From contig NZ_CANRLT010000003.1 of assembly GCF_947631555.1 (NCBI RefSeq), forward strand, positions 1-64,000: a stretch of DNA of 64,000 nt. The letters run 5' to 3'. The position numbers and the translations under genes were made by a program. Position 1 is the first letter of the stretch. Each line of letters begins with the position of its first letter. Shown here one piece after another: positions 28,621 to 37,459 of the stretch. The notes under the pieces are model-generated. The model made no database searches. It was given only the letters and a program-made list of their open reading frames with translations, and was not told where the DNA came from. This DNA is from an uncultured Mailhella sp. Lineage in GTDB: Bacteria > Desulfobacterota > Desulfovibrionia > Desulfovibrionales > Desulfovibrionaceae.

Positions 28621-31600
28621 ATGGCCATGAAAACGAAGGATTGGATCAAAACCTCGTCCAAAGTTGAGCCAAAGATCTATGCGTACACGACGCCGGGCGT
28701 TGCCTACCATGACGGCTATATCAAGATCGGGTACACAGAGCAGGATGTTAAGAGCCGGATCGACCAACAGACCCGCACTGCAGGCATAAAGTACAAGTTA
28801 GAATGGGATGGCCGTGCCGTCTATACCGACGGCTCCAAGGAACCCTTCCGGGATACTGATTTTCATGTCTATCTCAGGCGTGTGGGCGTTAAGCAGCCTC
28901 AGGACGAGGGGAACGAGGATTTTCCCCCGGCGGACCGAAATGAATGGTTCCATATCGGGCCTGATGAATCAAAGGGTCATTTCATCAGGTTCTGTTCCAA
29001 TCATGGCGTCCTGCGGGATGATCTTCATGCTATCTCATCCTATCTGCTGCGTGAGGAACAAGAAGAGGCTGTCCTGCAAACGGTGCAGTATTACAAGACC
29101 CATGAGGGCGGCGAGTTCCTTTGGAATGCAAAGCCAAGATTTGGGAAAACACTGTCCGTTTATGATTTCATCCTGCGAACCAAAGCTCAGCGGGTTCTTG
29201 TGGTGACCAACAGGCCGGCCATCGCCCATTCCTGGTATAGTGATTATGAGCGTTTCATCGGGCGTAAGAACCGCTATTTTTTCGTGAGACCGATTTTTGA
29301 TGTCAAAAGAGAGCCTCTGACCATCAGCTATGAGGAGTATTTGTCCACGGAGGAAGACCGGGCAGAACGCTTTTCCAATGCTCAGCCCATGGGGCTTATC
29401 GAATTCGTGTCCCTGCAGGACTTGAAAGGCGCCTTACGTTTTGGCGGCAAATATGACAAGCTGCAGGAGATTGAGGACATTGATTGGGATCTCCTGGTCA
29501 TTGACGAGGCCCATGAGGGAGTCGATACAGAAAAGACGGACTTCGCTTTCGACCGTATCCACCGCAGCTTTACGCTGCACTTGTCCGGGACACCGTTTAA
29601 AGCGCTGGCCAATGCCACGTTCCCAGAGGACGCTATTTACAACTGGACCTATGCCGACGAGCAAAGGAAAAAGGCTGAATGGTCCGGATCCGGCGAGAAT
29701 CCGTATGCCCCGCTGCCGAAGCTGAACCTGTTCACCTACCAGATGAGTCAGATCATCATGGATGAGCTGAAGCAGGGGATAGAGATAGAGGGTAACACGG
29801 AAGAATACGCGTTTGACCTGAACGAGTTCTTTGCCGTCAACAATGGGCGTTTTATTCATGATGAAGCAGTCGATAAGTTTCTTGACGCCCTCACCACGCA
29901 GGAGAAGTTTCCCTTCAGTACGCCGGAGCTGCGCAATGAGCTGCGGCATACCTTCTGGTTGCTCAATCGTGTTGAATCCGCCCGTCTGCTTGCAAGAAAA
30001 CTGGAAAAGCATCCCGTCTTTTCGGAGTATACAATCGTGCTTGCTGCCGGCGATGGAAGACTGGACGACGCTGACGCGACCAAGGAGTCTTACGACAGGG
30101 TGGTCGAGGCCATAGCAAAGTCTGACAAGACCATTACGCTTTCTGTGGGGCAGCTGACAACGGGCGTCACGATTCCTGAATGGACGGCGGTCCTGATGCT
30201 CTCCAATGTCCGGTCACCGGCGCTCTATATGCAGGCTGCTTTCCGGGCACAGAACCCGTGTCTTTTCCGAACCGGGGATAGCTGGTATCGTAAGGAGAAC
30301 GCCTATGTGTTCGACTTTGATCCGGCAAGGACGCTGGTCATTTTTGAACAGTTCGCGAATGACCTTTCCCGTGATACTGCGGCTGGGCGCGGAGATGTGG
30401 ATGCCAGGAAACGACATATCCGTGAATTGCTGAATTTCTTCCCTGTGGTAGGCGAAGACGATGACGGCGAAATGGTTGAGCTGGACGCCGAGAAGGTTCT
30501 GTCCATTCCGCGCAAGATAAAATCCGTGGAAGTGGTCCGGAGCGGATTTATGTGCAATTTCCTGTTCCAGAACATCAGCGGCGTGTTTCAGGCCCCGCAG
30601 GAAGTGCGTGAGATTATCGACCAGTTTAAGCCGGTGTCAGAGTCGTTCAACAGAGGCAGCATTGACACCAGCCCCATGGAGGATGTGCCGCTGGACGACA
30701 ACGGCGACGTGGTCCTGAGCGATGAACATGTTGTTGGTTTGACACCTGACGTTTTCGGCGAAAAAATTTACCGTGAAATTGAAGCTGACGTTTCTGAAAC
30801 TATCCAGGCAGTGTCTGTGGGGATCGGGGAGAAGAGGCCAAGCGAAATTGAAGCCATTAAAGAAAAGCTGCGGAAGAACATTGTTGCTCCTGTTGTCCAA
30901 AAGGCAAAGGAACATTACGGTAGCGATATGCGAAAATCCGATGAACGCCAGCTTGAACGGGTCTTGAAAGTAGACACCGACCGTGCCGTCAATAAGGTGT
31001 TCGGGAATTACAATATCGAGCATCGTACCATTGAGCTGGAACGGGAGCGTGCTCTGAGGAAAGCCAAGGAGGAAGGGGCGACGCCCAGGCAGATCGAACG
31101 GCTTAATGCTGCCCATGACGAAAAGCAGAAGAAAGCCAGAGAGAGCCTTGAAACGGAGCTGATCGATACGATGCACGGTCTTGTCAAGAGTACGACGGAA
31201 ACTGCGGTCAAGACCATGGAGACCAATGTAAAGACACGGCTGAAAGAAAGTATCGAGGATGACATTCGTGACCACCTGCGCGGGTTCAGCCGGACAATTC
31301 CATCGTTCCTGATGGCCTACGGGACGGAGAAGGTGACACTGGCAAACTTTGACCAGCTGATCCCCGATAAGGTGTTCCGTGAGGTTACCGGTATTTCCCT
31401 GGACCAGTTCCGTATGCTGCGTGACGGTGGAGACTACATCGACAAGGAGACAGGGGAGACGAAGCACTACTACGGCCACCTCTTTGATGAGACCGTGTTC
31501 GACGATTCTGTCCAGGAGTTCCTGCGGAAAAGGGCTGAGTTGGCGGATTACTTCGACGAGAGCCACACCGAGGACATTTTCGACTATATCCCGCCGCAGA

Positions 31601-31998
31601 AAACCAACCAGATTTTCACGCCGCGCCGGGTCGTGAAAAAGATGGTGGATGCGCTGGAACAGGAGAATCCGGGGTGCTTCGATAACCCGAACCACACCTT
31701 TGCCGACCTGTACATGAAGTCCGGCCTGTACATTACGGAGATTGTGAAGCGGCTCTATAACAGCCAGGGGCTGAAGGCAGCCTTCCCTGACGACAGGGAG
31801 CGTATTCTCCATATTCTGCGCAAACAGGTGTACGGCATGGCTCCTACGCGGATTATTTACCTTATCGCCACAAACTACATTCTGGGCTTTGATGAGGAGC
31901 TGAAGGCCGAGACCAGGAATTTTGTCGAGGCCGATGCGGCGGAGGCTGCAAAGAACGGGACACTTCAGGACCTGGTGAACCGGCATTTTGCAGGCTGA
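28621..31998 (+). CDS. restriction subunit: GIY-YIG nuclease-like domain plus DEAH helicase with methyltransferase-like tail
   Basis: A 1,125-aa protein. Residues about 18–60 (IYAYTTPG…YIKIGYTEQDVKSRI) look like a GIY-YIG/T5orf172 nuclease domain. A superfamily 2 helicase follows with PRFGKTLS (near 172), VIDEAHEG (near 293), LSGTPFKA and a C-terminal helicase half (SVGQLTTGVTIPEW). A charged coiled-coil stretch spans about 720–890. The last 130 residues contain IFTPRRVVKKMVDALEQ and a motif-I-like LYMKSGLYITEIVKRL but no NPPY, so they resemble a methyltransferase N-terminus without the catalytic motif. AAGGAG precedes the ATG. It acts with the methyltransferase upstream. Confidence 0.85.
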   Translation: MAMKTKDWIKTSSKVEPKIYAYTTPGVAYHDGYIKIGYTEQDVKSRIDQQTRTAGIKYKLEWDGRAVYTDGSKEPFRDTDFHVYLRRVGVKQPQDEGNEDFPPADRNEWFHIGPDESKGHFIRFCSNHGVLRDDLHAISSYLLREEQEEAVLQTVQYYKTHEGGEFLWNAKPRFGKTLSVYDFILRTKAQRVLVVTNRPAIAHSWYSDYERFIGRKNRYFFVRPIFDVKREPLTISYEEYLSTEEDRAERFSNAQPMGLIEFVSLQDLKGALRFGGKYDKLQEIEDIDWDLLVIDEAHEGVDTEKTDFAFDRIHRSFTLHLSGTPFKALANATFPEDAIYNWTYADEQRKKAEWSGSGENPYAPLPKLNLFTYQMSQIIMDELKQGIEIEGNTEEYAFDLNEFFAVNNGRFIHDEAVDKFLDALTTQEKFPFSTPELRNELRHTFWLLNRVESARLLARKLEKHPVFSEYTIVLAAGDGRLDDADATKESYDRVVEAIAKSDKTITLSVGQLTTGVTIPEWTAVLMLSNVRSPALYMQAAFRAQNPCLFRTGDSWYRKENAYVFDFDPARTLVIFEQFANDLSRDTAAGRGDVDARKRHIRELLNFFPVVGEDDDGEMVELDAEKVLSIPRKIKSVEVVRSGFMCNFLFQNISGVFQAPQEVREIIDQFKPVSESFNRGSIDTSPMEDVPLDDNGDVVLSDEHVVGLTPDVFGEKIYREIEADVSETIQAVSVGIGEKRPSEIEAIKEKLRKNIVAPVVQKAKEHYGSDMRKSDERQLERVLKVDTDRAVNKVFGNYNIEHRTIELERERALRKAKEEGATPRQIERLNAAHDEKQKKARESLETELIDTMHGLVKSTTETAVKTMETNVKTRLKESIEDDIRDHLRGFSRTIPSFLMAYGTEKVTLANFDQLIPDKVFREVTGISLDQFRMLRDGGDYIDKETGETKHYYGHLFDETVFDDSVQEFLRKRAELADYFDESHTEDIFDYIPPQKTNQIFTPRRVVKKMVDALEQENPGCFDNPNHTFADLYMKSGLYITEIVKRLYNSQGLKAAFPDDRERILHILRKQVYGMAPTRIIYLIATNYILGFDEELKAETRNFVEADAAEAAKNGTLQDLVNRHFAG

Positions 31999-32018
31999 AC
32001 CGCCGGAAGGCTTCCCAT

Positions 32019-32060
32019 ACGCCAAAGCCCCCGCAGCGGAAGCTGCGGGGGCTTTGGCGT
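32019..32060. terminator. bidirectional terminator
   Basis: A perfect 19-bp stem with a GGAA loop: ACGCCAAAGCCCCCGCAGC and its complement. It lies between the convergent restriction gene and purB and can serve both strands. Confidence 0.85.
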
Positions 32061-32076
32061 ACGCGGGAGGACGGGA

Positions 32077-33375
32077 TTACTTTTCCGCCAGCACACGCGC
32101 AATAATGTCGCTTTCAAAGCGCGTGTAGTGCTTGAGGTCGAAGAGGGCGTCGAGTTCGGCGGGGGAGAGGTGCGCCTGAATCTCTTCGTCGGCGCGGATG
32201 AGTTCGGGGAAGGGCTTGCGGGTTTCCCAGCTTTCCATGGCGCGCTTCTGGACGACCACATAGGCCTGCTGGCGGGGCATGTTCTTTTCGATGAGCGCGG
32301 TGAGGACGCGCTGGGAGAAGAACAGGCCGTAGCTGCCCCAGAGGTTGCGTTCGATGTTTTCGGGCAGGAAGCGCAGGCCGTTCAGCAGGCGGGTGAGGCG
32401 GTGCAGAACGTAGTCCATGAGTATGGTGGAATCCGGCGTGATGATGCGTTCCACAGACGAATGGCTGATGTCGCGTTCGTGCCACAGCGCCTGATCTTCG
32501 AGAGAGGCCAGGGCGTTGGCGCGGATCACGCGGGCAAGGCCGCACATGTTTTCCGCGGAAATGGGGTTGCGCTTGTGCGGCATGGCGGAAGAGCCTTTCT
32601 GCCCCTTGGCAAAGCCTTCTTCCACTTCATGCACTTCCGTGCGCTGGAGGTGGCGCAGCTCGATGCAGAGGCGGTCCACGGTTCCGGCGGCAATGGCCAG
32701 AGACGTGAAGAAGTGGGCGTAGCGGTCGCGCTGGACGATCTGCGTGGAGATGATGTCCGGCTTGAGCCCGAGCAGCTCACAGGCGCGGGCTTCGATGGCC
32801 GGGGTGACAACGGTGTATGTGCCCACGGCTCCGGAGATCTTGCCGGTGCGTATATCTTCAATGGCGTCGGCAAGGCGCTTCCTGCCGCGCAGAAATTCGG
32901 CGTAGAATCCGGCGAATTTGTAGCCGTAGGTGGTGGGTTCGGCATGGATGCCGTGGGAACGGCCGATGCAGACCAGCCCCTGATGTTCGCGGACAATCTT
33001 TTCCAGGGCGGCGAGCACGAGGTCGAAGTCTTCAAGGAGCATACGCCCGGCCTGTACCATCTGCAGGGCCATGGCTGTGTCCACGATGTCGGAGGAGGTG
33101 CAGCCCAGGTGGATGAAGCGGGCCGAAGGGCCGATCTTTTCTTCAAGGAAGGTCAGGAAGGCGATGATGTCGTGGCGGGTGACCTGCTCGATGTCCAGTA
33201 TTCTGTCCACATCGAAGTCCACGTCCGCAAGAATGTTCTTCAGATTCGCGTCAGGGATGACGCCTGCTTCGTTCCAGGCGCGGCAGACGGCCTGCTCGAC
33301 CTTGAACCAGCAGCGGTAGCGGTTTTCCAGAGTCCAGATAGCGGCCATTTCCGGCCGGGAATAGCGATCGATCAC
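32077..33375 (-). CDS. purB: adenylosuccinate lyase
   Basis: A 432-aa enzyme of purine synthesis that removes fumarate from SAICAR and adenylosuccinate. The fumarase/aspartase signature GSSAMPHKRNP is present, with the family segments LGCTSSDIVDTA and GRSHGIHAEPTTYG. The N-terminus VIDRYSRPEMAAIWTLENRY is standard, so the GTG at 33375 (GAGAGG upstream) is preferred over the track's start 40 codons earlier. Confidence 0.95.
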   Translation of the reverse strand: MIDRYSRPEMAAIWTLENRYRCWFKVEQAVCRAWNEAGVIPDANLKNILADVDFDVDRILDIEQVTRHDIIAFLTFLEEKIGPSARFIHLGCTSSDIVDTAMALQMVQAGRMLLEDFDLVLAALEKIVREHQGLVCIGRSHGIHAEPTTYGYKFAGFYAEFLRGRKRLADAIEDIRTGKISGAVGTYTVVTPAIEARACELLGLKPDIISTQIVQRDRYAHFFTSLAIAAGTVDRLCIELRHLQRTEVHEVEEGFAKGQKGSSAMPHKRNPISAENMCGLARVIRANALASLEDQALWHERDISHSSVERIITPDSTILMDYVLHRLTRLLNGLRFLPENIERNLWGSYGLFFSQRVLTALIEKNMPRQQAYVVVQKRAMESWETRKPFPELIRADEEIQAHLSPAELDALFDLKHYTRFESDIIARVLAEK

Positions 33376-33537
33376 AGATACCTCTCTGTATCGTTGCCGA
33401 AGCCTGCGGCTTCGCTGTGTATTGCGGGGGAGTGCGCATACCGCGGAAAGCGGTTTTTGCAAACAGGAAAAGGCGTGCCCGCCAGAAGCCGGCACGCCGG
33501 AAAATAACCGCGTCAGGAAACGGCGCGGACGCCGGAC

Positions 33538-33648
33538 TTACTTCCTGGCGGCCGCCTGAGCTTCGTGGATGCGTTCCTTGATGCGCTGGGCACGGCGATG
33601 GCGGCGGCGCTGCAGTTCCTTGGCACGTTCGATCTTCTTATGGGCCAT
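33538..33648 (-). CDS. 36-aa highly basic protein (DUF6800-like)
   Basis: Too short for the track. It reads MAHKKIERAKELQRRRHRRA, then QRIKERIHEAQAAARK. An excellent AAGGAG site lies 7 nt before the ATG. The arginine/lysine-rich single helix resembles the tiny DUF6800 family seen in deltaproteobacterial relatives; the role is unknown, possibly RNA or ribosome contact. It stands alone between purB and a divergent gene. Confidence 0.65.
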   Translation of the reverse strand: MAHKKIERAKELQRRRHRRAQRIKERIHEAQAAARK

Positions 33649-33819
33649 GAGATTGCTCCTTCGTAAAGATTACTGGATGTCTATAAACTTTCCCGTCCGC
33701 TCTGTCCAGTGGCGGAGGGGCGGAAAACGGGCGTTTTTCCGGGCTGCGCACCGCCTTGTCAGAAGGGGGGCGGGCGCGTATTCTCCTGGGCATGACGGCA
33801 AAGCGGGGAGAGGAGACGC

Positions 33820-34224
33820 ATGGACGCTTTTGAAACAGAGACTGGCACGCTGGACGCACTTCTGGGGATAGTGTGCGAAGACATCGGTCCGGACGGGCAC
33901 TGCGTGCTGTCCATGCCTCTGGACGGACGGCACAGGAACCTCATGGGCGCGGCCCACGGCGGGAGTATCTTCACCCTTGCGGACAACGCCTTTGGCCGGG
34001 GCTGCCGCGCCGCGGGGCTGCTCTGCGTCACGGCGCAGGCGTCCATTTCCTATCTGCGGCCCGGGCTTGCGGGGCCGCTTCGCGCCGAGGCCCGGCCCGT
34101 GAAACTCGGCCGCAGCCTTGCCGTGTACGATGTGCAGGTTTTTGACGGCGGGGGAGCGCTCATTGCCAGGGCCGCCGTGACGGGCCATGTCCAGGAACGT
34201 TTTGACACGGGCGAACATGTCTGA
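33820..34224 (+). CDS. PaaI-type hotdog thioesterase
   Basis: A 134-aa hotdog-fold acyl-CoA thioesterase. The signature GAAHGGSIFTLADNAFG (near residue 43) contains the conserved HGG and the Asp of the PaaI group. GGAGAGG lies upstream of the ATG. It overlaps the next gene. The substrate is not evident. Confidence 0.85.
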   Translation: MDAFETETGTLDALLGIVCEDIGPDGHCVLSMPLDGRHRNLMGAAHGGSIFTLADNAFGRGCRAAGLLCVTAQASISYLRPGLAGPLRAEARPVKLGRSLAVYDVQVFDGGGALIARAAVTGHVQERFDTGEHV

Positions 34225-35839
34225 ACAGGAATTTTTTGCTTTCGATGACGAAGGCCCGCTTGCCGGCGAGGAGCGGCGCTGCTTTTCCATCCCGGACAAG
34301 GCGCACGGGGAGCGGCTGGACGCCTTTCTGCGCTCCGTGACAGGGCTGTCCCGCAGCCGTGTCAAGAAAACGGTGGAACAGGGCGGCTGCCTTGTGGACG
34401 GACGGCCCTGCCTCAGCCCGGACGCTCGTCTGCGGACGGGGCAGACGCTGGAATTTGCCCTGCCCGGGCCGTCCGATGTGGTCACGCCGGAAGAAGGGCC
34501 GCTGGACATCGTGTACAGCGATGCGGATATTGCCGTTGTCAACAAGCCCGCGGGCCTGACCATGCACCCCTGCCCGAGCTGTCCTTCCGGCACGCTGGTG
34601 CACCGTCTCCTGGCGCGCTTTCCTGTCCTCATGCAGCAGGAAGGCCCGCGCCCGGGCATAGTCCACCGCCTGGACAAGGACACGTCCGGTCTGGTGGTCA
34701 TTGCCCTGTCTGAACGGGCGCGCCTGCGCCTTGCCGAAGCCTTTGCCGCACGGGAGGTGCACAAGACCTATCTGGCGCTGACGCGGGGCATTCCCCCGCA
34801 GGAAGGCGGGAGCGAACAGCCCATAGGCCGCCACCCCGCGCTGAAGACGCGCATGGCCGTAGTCCCTGTGGAGCGCGGCGGGCGGGAGGCGCGCACGGCC
34901 TGGAAGACGCTTTACGCCGCGCCCTCAGGCCGGTTTGCGCTTTTGGCAGTGCAGATCTTCACGGGGCGCACGCACCAGATCCGCGTCCACATGGCGAACC
35001 TTGGCCATCCGCTCTGGGGGGATGCCGTGTACGGGCCGCGTGATGCGGAAGACCCCGCCCCGCGGCAGATGCTTCACGCCTGGAAGCTGGAATTTCTGCA
35101 CCCGGTCACGGGGAAGGCTCTGGCCTTTCAGTGCCCGCCGCCGGAGGACATGCCCAGGGCCATGCTGGCGCTGGAACGGGAGACGCAGCGCCTTATCCTC
35201 ACGGGGACGCCCGGCTGCGGGAAATCCGCGGTGCTGGAGCGCTTCAGGGCGCGGGGTGTGTCCGTGTGGAGCGCAGACGCCGTGGTTGCGGAACTCTACA
35301 GCCCGAAGTCCGACGGCTGGTACCTCATGCGCCAGCGCTGGGGCGACGCCTTTTTCCGCGAGGACGGCAGCGTGGATCGTGCGAGGCTCACAACATTGCT
35401 TGCCGAAACGCCCGGGATGCGGCGCGAGCTGGAGCGCCTCATCCATCCCCTGGTGCGGGCTTCCATGGAGCGTTTTTTTGAGCAGGAGACCAAAGCCCGC
35501 CGCCCCGTGGCCGCTGCGGAAGTCCCGCTCTGGTTCGAGACGGGCTGGCCGCGGCCGGAAGGCGCAAACATCGTGGTGATCACCTGCCCGGACGCCGTGC
35601 GCCATGCCCGCCTTTGCCGGACGCGGGGCTGGAACGTGGAGAAGATCGCCGCGGTGGAAAGCTGGCAGTGGTCTCAGGAAGAAAAAGCCGCCGCTGCGGA
35701 GCTGACCCTGTCCAACGCGGGTTCGCTGGAAGACCTGGACCGCGGAGTGGAAGCTCTTTTTTGCACGCTGAAGGAGCGGGGCAAGGCCCGTGAACAGGAG
35801 CGGCTGACCCTGTGGCGCGGGCTGTGGGACCGGCGCTGA
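34217..35839 (+). CDS. fused RluA/RluD pseudouridine synthase and dephospho-CoA kinase
   Basis: A 540-aa bifunctional protein. The N-terminal half is an RNA pseudouridine synthase: S4 domain near 30–75 (LDAFLRSVTGLSRSRVKK), catalytic HRLDKDTSG near 155, and FTGRTHQIRVHM. The C-terminal 210 residues are a CoaE kinase with P-loop GTPGCGKSAV (near 332), a nucleotide-binding SADAVVAELY and a lid region. CoaE performs the last step of CoA synthesis, so this fusion joins rRNA modification with an essential cofactor enzyme. The start at 34217 overlaps the thioesterase by 8 nt; an in-frame ATG at 34187 is possible. Confidence 0.9.
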   Translation: MSEQEFFAFDDEGPLAGEERRCFSIPDKAHGERLDAFLRSVTGLSRSRVKKTVEQGGCLVDGRPCLSPDARLRTGQTLEFALPGPSDVVTPEEGPLDIVYSDADIAVVNKPAGLTMHPCPSCPSGTLVHRLLARFPVLMQQEGPRPGIVHRLDKDTSGLVVIALSERARLRLAEAFAAREVHKTYLALTRGIPPQEGGSEQPIGRHPALKTRMAVVPVERGGREARTAWKTLYAAPSGRFALLAVQIFTGRTHQIRVHMANLGHPLWGDAVYGPRDAEDPAPRQMLHAWKLEFLHPVTGKALAFQCPPPEDMPRAMLALERETQRLILTGTPGCGKSAVLERFRARGVSVWSADAVVAELYSPKSDGWYLMRQRWGDAFFREDGSVDRARLTTLLAETPGMRRELERLIHPLVRASMERFFEQETKARRPVAAAEVPLWFETGWPRPEGANIVVITCPDAVRHARLCRTRGWNVEKIAAVESWQWSQEEKAAAAELTLSNAGSLEDLDRGVEALFCTLKERGKAREQERLTLWRGLWDRR

Positions 35840-35854
35840 AATTTTGCGCAGACG

Positions 35855-35881
35855 AAAAGGGGCGGCCCCGAAGAGCCGCCC
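35855..35881 (-). terminator. terminator of the PaaK-like gene
   Basis: On the minus strand GGGCGGC…GCCGCCC is followed by CTTTT. It lies between the convergent fusion gene and the ligase gene. Confidence 0.65.
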
Positions 35882-35919
35882 TCAGAAAGAATCCGTGCCG
35901 GAACATCCATGCCGGAAGA

Positions 35920-37185
35920 TCAATCCCAGACGCGCTTGTCCTCGATGGGCTTGATCTGCGGAGGCAGGCTGCCGGGCGTGAGGATGCGCAGTTCCGGGCG
36001 CAGCTTGATGCGTTCGCGGAACATGTGCTGAAGTTCTTCCTTGCGCTTGAAGCTGCTGGCCTCGATGTAGAGCACCATTTCGTCCACGCCGCCAGGGTTG
36101 GTGACTTCGATCTGCCAGCGCTTGATTTCCTCAAAGCGGGCCATGACCTGTTCCACCTGATGGGGGTAGACGAACAGACCCTTGATGCGCGCCGTGGTGT
36201 CCACGCGGCCCACGATGTTGCCCAGCCGCGGGCTGGTGCGGCCGCAGGCGCAGGGCGTCCGGTCGATGTAGGAGAGATCGCCCGTGGCCAGACGGATGAG
36301 CGGATAGGTCTTGTTGAAGGCCGTGACCACCACTTCGCCCACTTCGCCGTCCTTCAGCGGGATGCCGGTGTCGGGATGGCAGATTTCCACATAGCAGCGG
36401 TTGGAGATGTGCAGGCCGCTCTTCTGGAAGCACTCGTAGCCGATACAGCCAACGTCGGCCGTGCCGTAGCCCTGGCGCATGACAATGTCGTACTTCTTTT
36501 CAAGCTGATTGCGTATCTTTTCGGAGAGGCGTTCGCCGGTGACGAAGGCAACTTCCAGGAAGAGATCCTTGCGCAGGTTAAGCCCCTTTTCCTCGGCTCT
36601 CTGGGCAAGGTGCATGAGGAAGCTCGGCGTGCCCACATAGCCGGAGACGCGCAGCTTCTGCATGATGTCAAGCTGGGTGGCGGCGTCGGTAGGGCCGGCG
36701 GGGATGGAGGCGCAGCCCAGGTTGCGCAGAGGCTCTTCAAAGATCAGGCCGGCGGGCGAAAGGTGGTAGGGCAGCGTTACCTGCACGGTGTCGCCGGGGC
36801 GGAAGCCCACGGAATAGAAGGCTTCCGTGTAGCCCCAGTAGTCGTCACTGCGGTCTTCAGGGTCGAAGATGGGGCCGGGGGACAGGAAGACGCGGTGCAG
36901 TTCGCCAATATCCTTGGTGAGCAGCCCGCCCAGACGCGGACCCATGGTCTGAAGAAAGATGAGTTCCTTCTTCTTCAGAATGGGGATGTGCTTGAGGTCG
37001 GCCAGCGTCTTGAATTTTTCGACGTTGAACTGGGCGCGGTCGAAACGCTTCTTCACGTCTTCGGAATAGCGGTAGGCGTAGGAGAGCAGGTCTTTCAGCT
37101 GGATGAGGTTGTACTGGCGGCGTTCGCTTTCGTCGAGTACTTCGCGCCGGCTGTAGATGCCTTCCGTGCGGTCTTTACGGGTCAT
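35920..37185 (-). CDS. phenylacetate-CoA ligase family enzyme (PaaK-like)
   Basis: A 421-aa AMP-forming ligase of the PaaK group. FLSPGPIFDPEDRSDDYWGYTE occupies the place of the phosphate-binding loop but is altered from the usual SSGTTG. GYGTADVGCIGYEC, TGDLSYIDRTPCACGRTSPR and KGLFVYPHQVEQV are typical of the family. The substrate cannot be told. The ATG at 37185 is the first that gives the family N-terminus (YSRREVLDESER). Confidence 0.85.
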   Translation of the reverse strand: MTRKDRTEGIYSRREVLDESERRQYNLIQLKDLLSYAYRYSEDVKKRFDRAQFNVEKFKTLADLKHIPILKKKELIFLQTMGPRLGGLLTKDIGELHRVFLSPGPIFDPEDRSDDYWGYTEAFYSVGFRPGDTVQVTLPYHLSPAGLIFEEPLRNLGCASIPAGPTDAATQLDIMQKLRVSGYVGTPSFLMHLAQRAEEKGLNLRKDLFLEVAFVTGERLSEKIRNQLEKKYDIVMRQGYGTADVGCIGYECFQKSGLHISNRCYVEICHPDTGIPLKDGEVGEVVVTAFNKTYPLIRLATGDLSYIDRTPCACGRTSPRLGNIVGRVDTTARIKGLFVYPHQVEQVMARFEEIKRWQIEVTNPGGVDEMVLYIEASSFKRKEELQHMFRERIKLRPELRILTPGSLPPQIKPIEDKRVWD

Positions 37186-37459
37186 GGACAGGCTCCAGAA
37201 AGGGGATGCTGTGGTTTGGATGCAAGAAAGGGTTCTTATAGCCAATCCGTGAAAATATTGCAAGGATTTTTTTATTTTTTCATTTATTTCAAATAGTTAT
37301 AAGATATATTTTCCCGCTTGATTTCCCACGCGCAGAAAGGGTATGGTGCAGGCACGGGCTGCGGCTTGCCTGAGGCGCAGTCGTTTTTCCTTTTCGCCCC
37401 TTTTCCCTGCGCCGGCCTCACCGCGGCTTCGGCGATGTTTTTTTTGAGGTTGAAGCCCA

